Of a stretch of DNA of 7,104 nt, positions 1-6,668 are shown one piece after another. The stretch lies in assembly GCA_027083485.1 (NCBI GenBank), contig JALWOO010000206.1:1-7104 (forward strand). The letters run 5' to 3'. The stretch comes from Amylibacter sp. GTDB taxonomy: Bacteria > Pseudomonadota > Alphaproteobacteria > Rhodobacterales > Rhodobacteraceae. Position numbers and translations under genes: made by a program. Within the stretch, counting starts at the first letter, position 1, and every line of letters begins with the position of its first letter. The notes below the pieces were generated by a model that was not told the origin of the DNA, ran no database searches, and was given only the letters and a program-made list of their open reading frames with translations.

Positions 1-155
1 ATCTGGGCATGTTGCATCTGGCCGGTAGCGGTGTTGCCCTGCATGCCAAGCCGGTTGTGGCGGCGCAAACCAACATTCGCCTAAACTTTGCAAACCTGTC
101 CGGATTGCTGTATATACAGGGTTATCGGCAGCAAGACTTCCTCTTTCCCCGATAA
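1..155 (+). CDS. serB: Phosphoserine phosphatase SerB, 3' end only
   Basis: This is the carboxy-terminal part of a gene that begins before the window. SerB is a cytoplasmic HAD-family, Mg-dependent phosphatase that hydrolyses O-phosphoserine to serine, the last step of serine synthesis. Reading from base 3 gives 50 codons before the TAA at 153-155; the first two bases (AT) fit the end of an Asp codon. The visible residues start with LGMLHLAGSGVALHAKP, which matches the segment just after the GDGAND motif (HAD motif IV) in SerB. They continue into NLSGLLYIQGYRQ, like the 'DLTALLYLQGY' ending usual in alphaproteobacterial SerB. The catalytic DxDGT region lies outside the window. No intrinsic terminator is visible after the stop, so transcripts may read into the xsc leader. 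The family call rests on recognising this tail. Confidence 0.85.
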   Translation, partial: LGMLHLAGSGVALHAKPVVAAQTNIRLNFANLSGLLYIQGYRQQDFLFPR

Positions 156-173
156 ATCCCCCCAAACTTATTG

Positions 174-207
174 ATCTGGCCCTATACGTCAAAAAATCTG
201 GCCCTAT
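174..207 (+). promoter_or_regulatory. Exact 12-bp direct repeat, candidate regulator (TauR-type) binding site
   Basis: ATCTGGCCCTAT occurs at 174-185 and again at 196-207. The copies are identical and start 22 bp apart, about two helical turns, so both would face the same side of the DNA. They lie 99 bp before the xsc start and just after serB. The core CTGGCCCTAT agrees at 8 of 10 positions with CTGGACYTAA, the TauR direct repeat in front of R. capsulatus tpa as I remember it from the literature (not verified here). TauR is a MocR/GntR-type activator of taurine genes, and MocR proteins typically bind direct repeats. No good sigma70 promoter is visible downstream, which fits activator dependence. 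The repeat is directly observed; the regulator is inferred. Confidence 0.5.
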
Positions 208-242
208 TCAATTTTCGCATTTTCCCGCTTTAACAGCCATGA

Positions 243-256
243 GGCACAGATGTGCC
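243..256. repeat. Short perfect inverted repeat in the xsc leader
   Basis: GGCACA-GA-TGTGCC is perfectly symmetrical, with 6-bp arms around a 2-bp centre. As DNA it could be an operator. As RNA it could form a 5-bp stem with a 4-nt loop. It lies 50 bp before the xsc start, downstream of the direct repeat. No regulator can be named from the sequence. Confidence 0.35.
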
Positions 257-266
257 GCTGGTTTTT

Positions 267-285
267 CCGCCCCGTTCACGGGCGG
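267..285 (+). other. GC-rich hairpin just before the xsc ribosome binding site
   Basis: CCGCCC (267-272) pairs with GGGCGG (280-285) around a 7-nt loop; an alternative fold pairs CCGC and CCG with CGG and GCGG around TTCA with one bulged C. The hairpin ends 6 nt before the AAGGA ribosome binding site. It is followed by CTTTGC and not by a T-run, so it does not look like an intrinsic terminator. It could affect translation initiation or mRNA stability, or it may be incidental. Confidence 0.3.
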
Positions 286-291
286 CTTTGC

Positions 292-296
292 AAGGA
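292..296 (+). promoter_or_regulatory. Ribosome binding site that sets the xsc start
   Basis: AAGGA lies 10 nt before ATG 307. The reading frame stays open upstream to an ATG at 250, but no Shine-Dalgarno sequence precedes 250, and the residues that would be added (MCRWFFRPVH...) do not belong to the family. The ATG at 313 would be 16 nt from the site, which is too far. The start at 307 gives the MKMTTEEAF beginning expected for Xsc. Confidence 0.7.
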
Positions 297-306
297 AAAA
301 TGCACC

Positions 307-2076
307 ATGAAAATGACAACAGAAGAAGCCTTTATCAAGGTTCTGCAAATGCACGGAATCGACAATGCTTTTGGCATCATCGGTTCTGCGTTCATGCCGA
401 TTTCGGACCTGTTTCCGGTGGCCGGTATCAAGTTCTGGGACTGCGCCCATGAGTACACCGCCGGTATGATGGCCGATGGCTTTGCGCGTGCCTCCGGCAA
501 AATGTCGATCGCGATTGCCCAGAACGGTCCCGGCATTGCCAATCTGGTGGCACCGGTGAAAACCGCTTACTGGAACCACACCCCTTTGCTGGTGGTGACT
601 CCGCAAGCGGCCAATAAAACCATGGGGCAGGGCGGCTTTCAGGAAGTCGAGCAAATGCGCATGTTCTCTGATTGCGTGGCCTATCAGGAAGAGGTCCGCG
701 ACCCCTCCCGCATGGCCGAGGTTCTGAACCGCGTTATAGCCAAGGCCAAGCGCCTGTCGGCCCCGGCCCAGATCAATGTGCCGCGCGATTTCTGGACGCA
801 GGTGATCGACATTGATCTGCCCGCCATCGTCGATTTCGAACGCCCAGCCGGTGGTGCTGGCGCGATTGCGCAGGCGGCTGAACTGCTGTCGAATGCCAGG
901 TTCCCCGTGATCCTGAACGGGGCCGGCGTGGTAATTGGCGGCGCAATCGAGGCCTCCAAAGCCCTTGCCGAGCGGCTGGATTCACCGGTTTGCTGTGGTT
1001 ATCAGCACAACGATGCCTTCCCCGGTTCGCACCCGCTGTTTGCCGGTCCTCTGGGCTATAACGGCTCCAAGGCCGGTATGGAGCTGATCGCCAAGGCCGA
1101 TGTGGTGCTGGCGCTGGGCACCCGTTTGAACCCGTTTTCCACGTTGCCGGGCTATGGTATGGATTACTGGCCAACGGATGCGAAAATCATTCAGGTGGAT
1201 ATCAACCCCGATCGCATCGGCCTGACCAAGCCGGTTACCGTTGGCATCGTGGGCGATGCCAAACAGGTTGCCGAATCGATCCTTGCGCAACTGGCCGATA
1301 ACGCCGGTGATGCAGGGCGTGCCGAACGCCGTGATCTGATTGCCACCACCAAATCGAAATGGGCGCAAACCCTGACCTCCATGGATCACGAGGATGACGA
1401 CGAGGGCACAGACTGGAACGAACGTGCCCGCAGCGCCAAGCCGGACAACCTGTCACCACGTCAGGCATGGCGGGCAATTCAATCGGTGCTGCCCAAGAAC
1501 GCGATTATTTCCTCTGACATCGGCAATGTTTGCGCCATTGGCAACGCCTACCCCACCTTTGAATCCGGTCGTAAATATCTGGCACCCGGCCTGTTTGGCC
1601 CTTGCGGCTATTCCTTCCCTGCGATCCTTGGTGCGAAAATCGCCCAAAAGGATACGCCGGTTGTCGGTTTCGCCGGTGATGGTGCATTCGGGATTTCCAT
1701 GAACGACATGACCGCCTGTGGCCGTGATGACTGGCCAGCAATTACCATGGTGATCTTCCGCAACTATCAATGGGGCGCGGAAAAGCGCAACACGACCCTG
1801 TGGTATGACGACAACTTTGTCGGCACCGAGCTGGATTACAACGTATCCTATGCTGGCATCGCCCGCGCCTGTGGCGTGAACGGGGTCGAGGCAAGAACCA
1901 TGGAGGAGCTGGCAGACGCGCTGAACACTGCTGTCAAAGCCCAGATGGAAGAAGGTAAAACCACCTTCATCGAAGTGATGCTGAATCAGGAAAGGGGGGA
2001 GCCCTTCCGCCGCGATGCCATGACCAAACCGGTCAGGGTCGCCGGGATTGATCCGGCAGATATGGTTCGCAGCTAA
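307..2076 (+). CDS. xsc: Sulfoacetaldehyde acetyltransferase Xsc
   Basis: Xsc is a cytoplasmic thiamine-diphosphate enzyme that converts sulfoacetaldehyde and phosphate to acetyl phosphate and sulfite. It is the common C-S cleavage step of taurine, isethionate and related C2-sulfonate breakdown. From ATG 307 it has 589 residues, the usual length. The order is that of the acetolactate-synthase-like family. The N-terminal pyrimidine-binding domain carries the cofactor-activating Glu49 in CAHEYTAGM. A central domain contains GYQHNDAFPGSHPLFAGPLG. The C-terminal diphosphate-binding domain has GDG at 457-459 and the partner Asn486 in FRNYQWG. The blocks GQGGFQEVEQM, PRDFWTQVIDID and MDHEDDDEGT are typical of Xsc and separate it from acetolactate synthase. 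All expected motifs are intact. The gene follows serB by 151 bp and has its own terminator. The usual partner genes (pta for acetyl phosphate, tpa or tauXY) are not beside it here, so they must be encoded elsewhere or be missing. Confidence 0.95.
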   Translation: MKMTTEEAFIKVLQMHGIDNAFGIIGSAFMPISDLFPVAGIKFWDCAHEYTAGMMADGFARASGKMSIAIAQNGPGIANLVAPVKTAYWNHTPLLVVTPQAANKTMGQGGFQEVEQMRMFSDCVAYQEEVRDPSRMAEVLNRVIAKAKRLSAPAQINVPRDFWTQVIDIDLPAIVDFERPAGGAGAIAQAAELLSNARFPVILNGAGVVIGGAIEASKALAERLDSPVCCGYQHNDAFPGSHPLFAGPLGYNGSKAGMELIAKADVVLALGTRLNPFSTLPGYGMDYWPTDAKIIQVDINPDRIGLTKPVTVGIVGDAKQVAESILAQLADNAGDAGRAERRDLIATTKSKWAQTLTSMDHEDDDEGTDWNERARSAKPDNLSPRQAWRAIQSVLPKNAIISSDIGNVCAIGNAYPTFESGRKYLAPGLFGPCGYSFPAILGAKIAQKDTPVVGFAGDGAFGISMNDMTACGRDDWPAITMVIFRNYQWGAEKRNTTLWYDDNFVGTELDYNVSYAGIARACGVNGVEARTMEELADALNTAVKAQMEEGKTTFIEVMLNQERGEPFRRDAMTKPVRVAGIDPADMVRS

Positions 2077-2095
2077 AACCCCGATCATAATTTCC

Positions 2096-2132
2096 AAAGG
2101 CCGGGAGGTTTCTCTCGGCCTTTGTCGTTTTT
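2096..2132 (+). terminator. Intrinsic terminator of xsc
   Basis: AAAGGCCGGGAG (2096-2107) pairs with CTCTCGGCCTTT (2112-2123). This makes a 12-bp stem with one G-U pair around a GTTT loop. Five T residues follow at 2128-2132, after GTCG. It starts 19 bp after the xsc stop and should end xsc transcription, so the gcv genes downstream need their own promoter. Confidence 0.88.
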
Positions 2133-2159
2133 GGCGGTAAAATGGTCTTGAACAGGGCG

Positions 2160-2181
2160 TATGTTTCCGATAGGAAACATA
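2160..2181. promoter_or_regulatory. Near-perfect palindrome upstream of gcvT, candidate operator
   Basis: TATGTTTCC (2160-2168) and GGAAACATA (2173-2181) are exact inverted copies around GATA. The symmetry spans 22 bp, the usual size for a dimeric repressor site, and ends 65 bp before the gcvT start. A CATAAT box at 2178-2183 (5 of 6 with the sigma70 -10 consensus) overlaps the right arm, although no good -35 lies at the right distance from it. TTGAAC at 2148-2153 could be a -35 for a poorer -10 at 2171-2176. Either way the palindrome would overlap the core promoter, as expected for a repressor site. It could also fold as RNA into a 9-bp stem with a GATA loop if transcription starts upstream. 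I cannot name the regulator. Confidence 0.5.
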
Positions 2182-2196
2182 ATAGGGTGTGAAGGG

Positions 2197-2212
2197 ATAC
2201 CACGGTATACCA
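2197..2212. repeat. ATACCA tandem pair with interleaved palindromes before gcvT
   Basis: ATACCA occurs at 2197-2202 and 2207-2212, exactly 10 bp apart. The same stretch contains the inverted pair ATACC-AC-GGTAT (2197-2208) and the 8-bp palindrome GGTATACC (2204-2211). The group lies 34-50 bp before the gcvT start, between the larger palindrome and the ribosome binding site. Same-face half-sites suggest protein binding, but elements this short can arise by chance. Confidence 0.3.
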
Positions 2213-2246
2213 AGCCCCTCTTAACCACCTGACAAAGGAGCCCTCC

Positions 2247-3341
2247 ATGTCAACGCCCCGCCGCACGCCTTTGTATGATTTGCACGTCGAACTCGGCGGC
2301 AAGATTGTTGATTTTGCAGGCTGGGAAATGCCTGTTCAATACCCGATGGGTATTATGGGGGAGCACAAACAATGCCGCGAAAAGGCAGCTGTGTTCGATG
2401 TATCCCACATGGGGCAGGTGGAATTGCGCGGTGCCGATGCCGCAGCCAAACTGGAAGCGCTGGTGCCTGCCAGCATCACGCCATTGGCCGAGGGCAAGGC
2501 CCGCTATACGTTTTTCACCAACGATCAGGGCGGCATTCTGGACGATCTGATTGTGGCTAACGCGGGCGATCACCTGTTCGTGGTGGTGAATGCCGGTTGT
2601 CGCGATCAGGACATTGCTCATATGCGCGCCAATCTCGACGGGGTCGAGGTGATCGAACTGACCGACCGCGCACTGGTTGCTGTGCAGGGTCCCAAGGCCG
2701 TGGATGTGGTTTCCGCCCTCTGCCCTGCTGCTGCCGATCTGACCTTCATGCAAACCACGGTTGCCGATATAAACGGTGTCTCCTGCCGCATTTCCCGCCT
2801 TGGCTACACCGGCGAAGACGGTTTTGAAATCTCCATGCCGGAGGACAAGGCCACCGAGCTGACCCGCGCTTTTCTGGATCATCCCGATTGTGCTCCGGCC
2901 GGCCTTGGCGCGCGCGACAGCCTGCGCCTTGAGGCGGGTCTTTGCCTGTATGGCAGCGATATTGACACTACCACTACCCCGATCGAGGCACAGCTGAACT
3001 GGGCGATCCAGAAACGCCGCCGCGAAGAGGGCGGCTTTCCGGGCGCGGATGTGATTCTGAAACAACTGGCCGATGGTCCGGCCCGTAAACTGGTCGGCAT
3101 TAAACCTGAAGGCCGCGCTCCGGCCCGCCACGGAGTCGAGGTGCAATCCGTTGATGGCGCAAAAATCGGTGAAATTACGTCCGGCGGCTTTGGTCCAACT
3201 GTTGGCGGGCCTGTGGCCATGGGCTATGTTGCCAGTGAGCATGCTGCAACCGGCACTGCCGTTAATCTGATCATTCGCGGTAAGCCGCATCCTGCAAAAA
3301 TCCATGACCTGCCGTTCGTGCAGCAAAACTATAAACGATAA
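2247..3341 (+). CDS. gcvT: Glycine cleavage system T protein (aminomethyltransferase)
   Basis: GcvT takes the aminomethyl group held on the lipoyl arm of GcvH, transfers its carbon to tetrahydrofolate to give 5,10-methylene-THF, and releases ammonia. The protein has 364 residues, a normal size. Near the N-terminus are LYDLHVELGGKIVDFAGWEMP and VFDVSHMGQVEL, hallmark blocks of the family. ILDDLIV contains Asp99-Asp100, which should include the catalytic Asp (Asp101 in E. coli). GYTGEDGFE at 186-194 and GLGARDSLRLEAGLCLYG are folate-binding-fold motifs. The C-terminal barrel domain carries GFGPTVGGPVAMGYV. The start is well supported: AAAGGAG at 2234-2240 lies 6 nt before the ATG. It is the first gene of a gcvT-gcvH-gcvP set, and gcvH follows after 12 bp. 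The fourth component, lipoamide dehydrogenase, is not in the window. No glycine-riboswitch signature is recognisable in the short leader. Confidence 0.96.
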   Translation: MSTPRRTPLYDLHVELGGKIVDFAGWEMPVQYPMGIMGEHKQCREKAAVFDVSHMGQVELRGADAAAKLEALVPASITPLAEGKARYTFFTNDQGGILDDLIVANAGDHLFVVVNAGCRDQDIAHMRANLDGVEVIELTDRALVAVQGPKAVDVVSALCPAAADLTFMQTTVADINGVSCRISRLGYTGEDGFEISMPEDKATELTRAFLDHPDCAPAGLGARDSLRLEAGLCLYGSDIDTTTTPIEAQLNWAIQKRRREEGGFPGADVILKQLADGPARKLVGIKPEGRAPARHGVEVQSVDGAKIGEITSGGFGPTVGGPVAMGYVASEHAATGTAVNLIIRGKPHPAKIHDLPFVQQNYKR

Positions 3342-3353
3342 AGGACTCCTCCC

Positions 3354-3719
3354 ATGACTCTGTATTTCACCGATGAACACGAATGGCTGAATGTTGAAGG
3401 CGATACCGCCATTGTCGGCATTACTGCCCATGCTGCCGAACAATTGGGCGAAGTGGTCTTTATCGAACAAAAAGACCAAGGCGACGAATTTGAACAAGGC
3501 GATGAAATCGGCGTGATTGAATCCGTCAAGGCCGCCTCTGAAATCTATGCGCCCGTTGATTGCGAAATCACCGAAGTGAACGAAGACCTCGAAGGCGACC
3601 CGGGTAAAATCAACGAAAGCCCGGAGGGTGACGGTTGGATCTACAAAGTGAAAATCCTCGATGCGGGCCAGCTGGAAAACCTGATGGACGCAGCCGCCTA
3701 CAAAGAACTGATCGGCTAA
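3354..3719 (+). CDS. gcvH: Glycine cleavage system H protein (lipoyl carrier)
   Basis: GcvH is the small mobile carrier of the complex. Its lipoyl arm accepts the aminomethyl group from GcvP, shows it to GcvT, and is reoxidised by lipoamide dehydrogenase. At 121 residues it is slightly shorter than the roughly 125-130 common in other bacteria, but complete. The start YFTDEHEWLNVEGDTAIVGI is diagnostic, and the lipoylation site is Lys59 in GVIESVKAASEIYAPV. The protein is strongly acidic. AAAGGA at 3340-3345 overlaps the gcvT stop codon and lies 8 nt before the ATG, so translation is probably coupled to gcvT. A 96-bp gap with a hairpin separates it from gcvP. That gap could let gcvH be expressed at a different level from gcvP, which would suit a carrier needed in molar excess. 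Confidence 0.97.
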   Translation: MTLYFTDEHEWLNVEGDTAIVGITAHAAEQLGEVVFIEQKDQGDEFEQGDEIGVIESVKAASEIYAPVDCEITEVNEDLEGDPGKINESPEGDGWIYKVKILDAGQLENLMDAAAYKELIG

Positions 3720-3737
3720 CCCTTTCATTTCGAATTC

Positions 3738-3777
3738 GCCCAAATATCCCCGCCGGAGGCATCCTGCCTTGCCTCCG
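3738..3777 (+). other. Intercistronic hairpin, possible dispersed Rhodobacteraceae repeat
   Basis: CGGAGGCA (3754-3761) and TGCCTCCG (3770-3777) are perfect 8-bp inverted copies around an 8-nt loop. There is no T-run after the stem, so it is probably not a full terminator. Such a structure between gcvH and gcvP could protect the 3' end of gcvTH mRNA or lower read-through. The left arm belongs to CCAAATATCCCCGCCGGAGG (about 3740-3759). I recall sequences of this type (a Gly/Cys-rich-looking GCCTCCGGCGGGGATATTT on the other strand) as common between genes in Rhodobacteraceae; this is memory and not a search result. Confidence 0.45.
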
Positions 3778-3805
3778 CCCATCCCTCGCCGATGAACCGC
3801 CTCCC

Positions 3806-3809
3806 GGAG
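3806..3809 (+). promoter_or_regulatory. Ribosome binding site that sets the gcvP start
   Basis: GGAG lies 6 nt before ATG 3816. The earlier in-frame ATG at 3792 has no Shine-Dalgarno sequence before it, only a C-rich stretch, and would add the unlikely residues MNRLPEPQ. The site therefore favours 3816. Confidence 0.7.
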
Positions 3810-3815
3810 CCGCAG

Positions 3816-6665
3816 ATGTCTTTCAAACTCACCGATTACACCGCCTATGATTTCGCCAATCGCCGCCATATCGGCCCATCGGTACCGGAAATGGCCGAGA
3901 TGCTGAAAGCCATCGGCTATAAAACCCTCGATCAGCTGATTGACGATACGGTTCCCGCCAGCATCCGCCAGTCAGAGCCGCTCGATATTGCCGAAGGCAT
4001 GACCGAACGCGACCTGCTGTTCCATCTGCGCAATATTTCCAAAAAGAACAAAGTCCTGACCTCTCTGATTGGTCAAGGGTATCACGGCACCACTACCCCG
4101 CCTGTAATTCTGCGCAACATTCTGGAAAATCCGGCTTGGTACACGGCTTATACACCTTATCAGCCGGAAATTTCCCAAGGTCGTCTGGAAGCATTGCTGA
4201 ACTTTCAAACCATGGTCTGTGATCTGACCTGCATGGATATCGCCAACGCCTCGCTTTTGGATGAATCCACCGCCGCCGCCGAGGCCATGACCATGGCGCG
4301 GCGTGGCGCGAAATCCAAGGCCAAGGCGTTTTTCATTGATGAAAACTGCCATCCGCAAAATATCGCGGTGATGAAGACCCGGGCCGAACCGCTGAATATC
4401 GAAATCATCGTTGGGGACCCTGACGATATGGTTGCCACCGATGTATTCGGCGCAATCTTTCAATACCCCGGTACCCACGGCCATGTGCGGGATTTCACAG
4501 GCCATATTGACGCGCTGTACAATGCCAAGGCCATGTCGATTATGATTGCCGATCCGATGGCGCTGGCACTGCTGAAATCTCCGGGCCAGATGGGCGCGGA
4601 TATCGCGGTCGGTTCCACCCAGCGTTTCGGCGTGCCCATGGGATACGGCGGACCACACGCTGCCTATATGGCCACGCGCGACAAGTTCAAACGCATGATG
4701 CCGGGCCGGATTATCGGTGTGTCTGTCGATAGCCACGGCAAACCGGCCTATCGCCTGTCTCTGCAAACCCGCGAACAGCATATCCGCCGCGAAAAGGCCA
4801 ATTCAAACGTCTGTACCGCACAGGCGCTGCTGGCAGTGATTGCGTCCATGTATGCGGTCTATCACGGGCCGGATGGCCTCAAGGCAATCGCCCAGTCCAT
4901 CCACCGCAAAACCTCGCGGCTGGCCGGCGGGCTGGAGGTGCTGGGCTTCAAGGTCGAACCGGAAGTGTTCTTTGACACCATCACGGTCGAGGTCGGAGCC
5001 TTGCAAGGGGTGATCATGGATGCGGCCGTGGCCAACGGGGTGAACCTGCGCAAGGTTGGCAAAACCCGTGTCGGCATTTCGCTGGATGAACAAACCCGCT
5101 CGGAAACGCTTGAAGCCGTCTGGCGCGCCTTTGGCGGTAATCTGACCGATGACAAGGTGAAATATCCGGCCTATCGCCTGCCGGAATATGCCTTGCGCCA
5201 GACCGAATACCTGACCCACCCGATTTTTCAAATGAACCGCGCCGAGGCGGAAATCACCCGCTATATGCGCCGTCTGGCCGATCGGGATCTGGCGCTGGAT
5301 CGGGCGATGATCCCGCTGGGGTCCTGCACGATGAAGCTGAACGCTACGGTGGAAATGATCCCGATCACCTGGCCTGAATTTGCCGATATCCACCCGTTTG
5401 TGCCCCGTGATCAGGCCGTGGGTTATCTGGAAATGATCGACGATCTGAACGACATGCTGTGCAAAATCACCGGCTATGACGCGATTTCCCAGCAGCCCAA
5501 TTCCGGCGCGCAGGGCGAATACGCCGGCCTGATGACCATTCGCGGCTATCACAAATCCAACGGGCAGGGACATCGCAACATCTGCCTGATCCCGACCTCG
5601 GCACACGGAACCAATCCGGCTTCGGCCCATATGGTTGGCTGGAAAGTGGTGCCGGTCAAGGCCGATGAACACGGTAACATCGATCTGGCCCATTTCCGCG
5701 AACTGGCGGAAAAACACAGCGAAAACCTTGCGGCCTGCATGATTACCTATCCATCCACCCACGGTGTGTTCGAGGAAACCGTGACCGAGGTTTGCGCCAT
5801 CACCCACGAACACGGCGGGCAGGTCTATATTGACGGTGCCAACATGAACGCCATGGTCGGGCTGGCCCGCCCCGGTGATGTGGGCGGCGATGTCAGCCAC
5901 TTGAACCTGCACAAGACATTCGCCATTCCGCACGGCGGCGGCGGGCCGGGCATGGGACCGATCGGCGTTAAGGCACACCTGACACCGTTTCTGCCCGGTC
6001 ACCCTGAAACCGACAGCACTGTAGGGCCGGTTTCCGCGGCACCTTTCGGTTCGCCATCTATCCTGCCGGTGAGCTGGTCTTACTGCCGCTTGATGGGCGG
6101 ACCGGGTCTGACGCAGGCAACCAAGGTGGCGATTCTGAATGCCAATTACATCGCCGCGCGTCTGAAGGATGATTACGATATCCTTTACACCGCCGAAAAT
6201 GGCCGCGTGGCGCATGAATGTATCCTTGACACCCGCCCCTTGGCCGAGAGCGCCGGTGTGTCGGTGGATGACATTGCCAAACGTCTGATGGACAACGGCT
6301 TTCACGCGCCGACCATGAGCTGGCCTGTGGCCGGGACCCTGATGGTGGAACCAACGGAATCCGAACCCAAAGCCGAAATCGACCGGTTCATCGACGCCAT
6401 GCTGTCGATCCGCGAGGAAGCCCGCGATATCGAAGCAGGCCGGATAGATGCGGACAATAACCCGCTGAAAAATGCACCACATACGGTGGAGGATCTGATC
6501 TCTGATTGGGACCGCCCCTATACGCGCAAGCAGGCCTGTTATCCGGCTGGGGCCTTCAAGGTGGATAAATACTGGCCACCGGTGAACCGGATCGACAATG
6601 CCTATGGCGATCGCAATCTGGTTTGCACCTGCCCGCCGATGCTGGAATATACCGAAGAGGAATAA
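3816..6665 (+). CDS. gcvP: Glycine dehydrogenase (decarboxylating), P protein of the glycine cleavage system
   Basis: GcvP is a pyridoxal-phosphate enzyme that decarboxylates glycine and passes the remaining aminomethyl group to the lipoyl arm of GcvH. From ATG 3816 it has 949 residues, close to the 957 of E. coli. It is therefore the long single-chain form and not the split GcvPA/GcvPB type. The N-terminal half begins [20 protein letters not shown] and contains [10 protein letters not shown] and [18 protein letters not shown]. The C-terminal catalytic half begins near [11 protein letters not shown], has the loop [11 protein letters not shown] (Asn562 onward), and carries the cofactor-binding Lys700 in [20 protein letters not shown]. 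The C-terminus ([13 protein letters not shown]) is complete. An ATG at 3792 in the same frame would give 957 residues but has no ribosome binding site. It is the third gene of gcvTHP. A LysE-type exporter gene starts 3 bp after its stop, with the ribosome binding site inside the last gcvP codons. Confidence 0.96.
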   Translation: MSFKLTDYTAYDFANRRHIGPSVPEMAEMLKAIGYKTLDQLIDDTVPASIRQSEPLDIAEGMTERDLLFHLRNISKKNKVLTSLIGQGYHGTTTPPVILRNILENPAWYTAYTPYQPEISQGRLEALLNFQTMVCDLTCMDIANASLLDESTAAAEAMTMARRGAKSKAKAFFIDENCHPQNIAVMKTRAEPLNIEIIVGDPDDMVATDVFGAIFQYPGTHGHVRDFTGHIDALYNAKAMSIMIADPMALALLKSPGQMGADIAVGSTQRFGVPMGYGGPHAAYMATRDKFKRMMPGRIIGVSVDSHGKPAYRLSLQTREQHIRREKANSNVCTAQALLAVIASMYAVYHGPDGLKAIAQSIHRKTSRLAGGLEVLGFKVEPEVFFDTITVEVGALQGVIMDAAVANGVNLRKVGKTRVGISLDEQTRSETLEAVWRAFGGNLTDDKVKYPAYRLPEYALRQTEYLTHPIFQMNRAEAEITRYMRRLADRDLALDRAMIPLGSCTMKLNATVEMIPITWPEFADIHPFVPRDQAVGYLEMIDDLNDMLCKITGYDAISQQPNSGAQGEYAGLMTIRGYHKSNGQGHRNICLIPTSAHGTNPASAHMVGWKVVPVKADEHGNIDLAHFRELAEKHSENLAACMITYPSTHGVFEETVTEVCAITHEHGGQVYIDGANMNAMVGLARPGDVGGDVSHLNLHKTFAIPHGGGGPGMGPIGVKAHLTPFLPGHPETDSTVGPVSAAPFGSPSILPVSWSYCRLMGGPGLTQATKVAILNANYIAARLKDDYDILYTAENGRVAHECILDTRPLAESAGVSVDDIAKRLMDNGFHAPTMSWPVAGTLMVEPTESEPKAEIDRFIDAMLSIREEARDIEAGRIDADNNPLKNAPHTVEDLISDWDRPYTRKQACYPAGAFKVDKYWPPVNRIDNAYGDRNLVCTCPPMLEYTEEE

Positions 6666-6668
6666 CCC

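Noticed and set aside
108..119. Perfect 12-bp palindrome CTGTATATACAG
   Set aside because: It lies inside the serB coding end and encodes the family-typical LLYIQG segment, so the coding constraint explains it well enough.
250..306. Upstream in-frame extension of xsc from ATG 250
   Set aside because: The added residues do not belong to Xsc, no ribosome binding site precedes 250, and the stretch contains the leader hairpin and the real ribosome binding site.
2142..2192. 16-codon ORF before gcvT (ATG 2142 to TGA 2190)
   Set aside because: It has no ribosome binding site, spans the likely promoter and operator, and is short enough to be chance.
2133..2246. Glycine riboswitch before gcvT
   Set aside because: The leader after the xsc terminator is only 114 bp, too short for a tandem aptamer. 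I cannot find the conserved glycine-aptamer core; GAAGGGATACC only loosely resembles it. A covariance-model search would settle this.
2250..3869. A 539-codon open frame on the minus strand opposite gcvT and gcvH
   Set aside because: It lies opposite confidently assigned plus-strand genes and arises from their codon bias. The translation resembles no family I know, and no ribosome binding site or promoter supports it. The 559-codon minus frame at 4803-6482 opposite gcvP and the 214-codon frame at 1453-2097 opposite xsc are shadows of the same kind.
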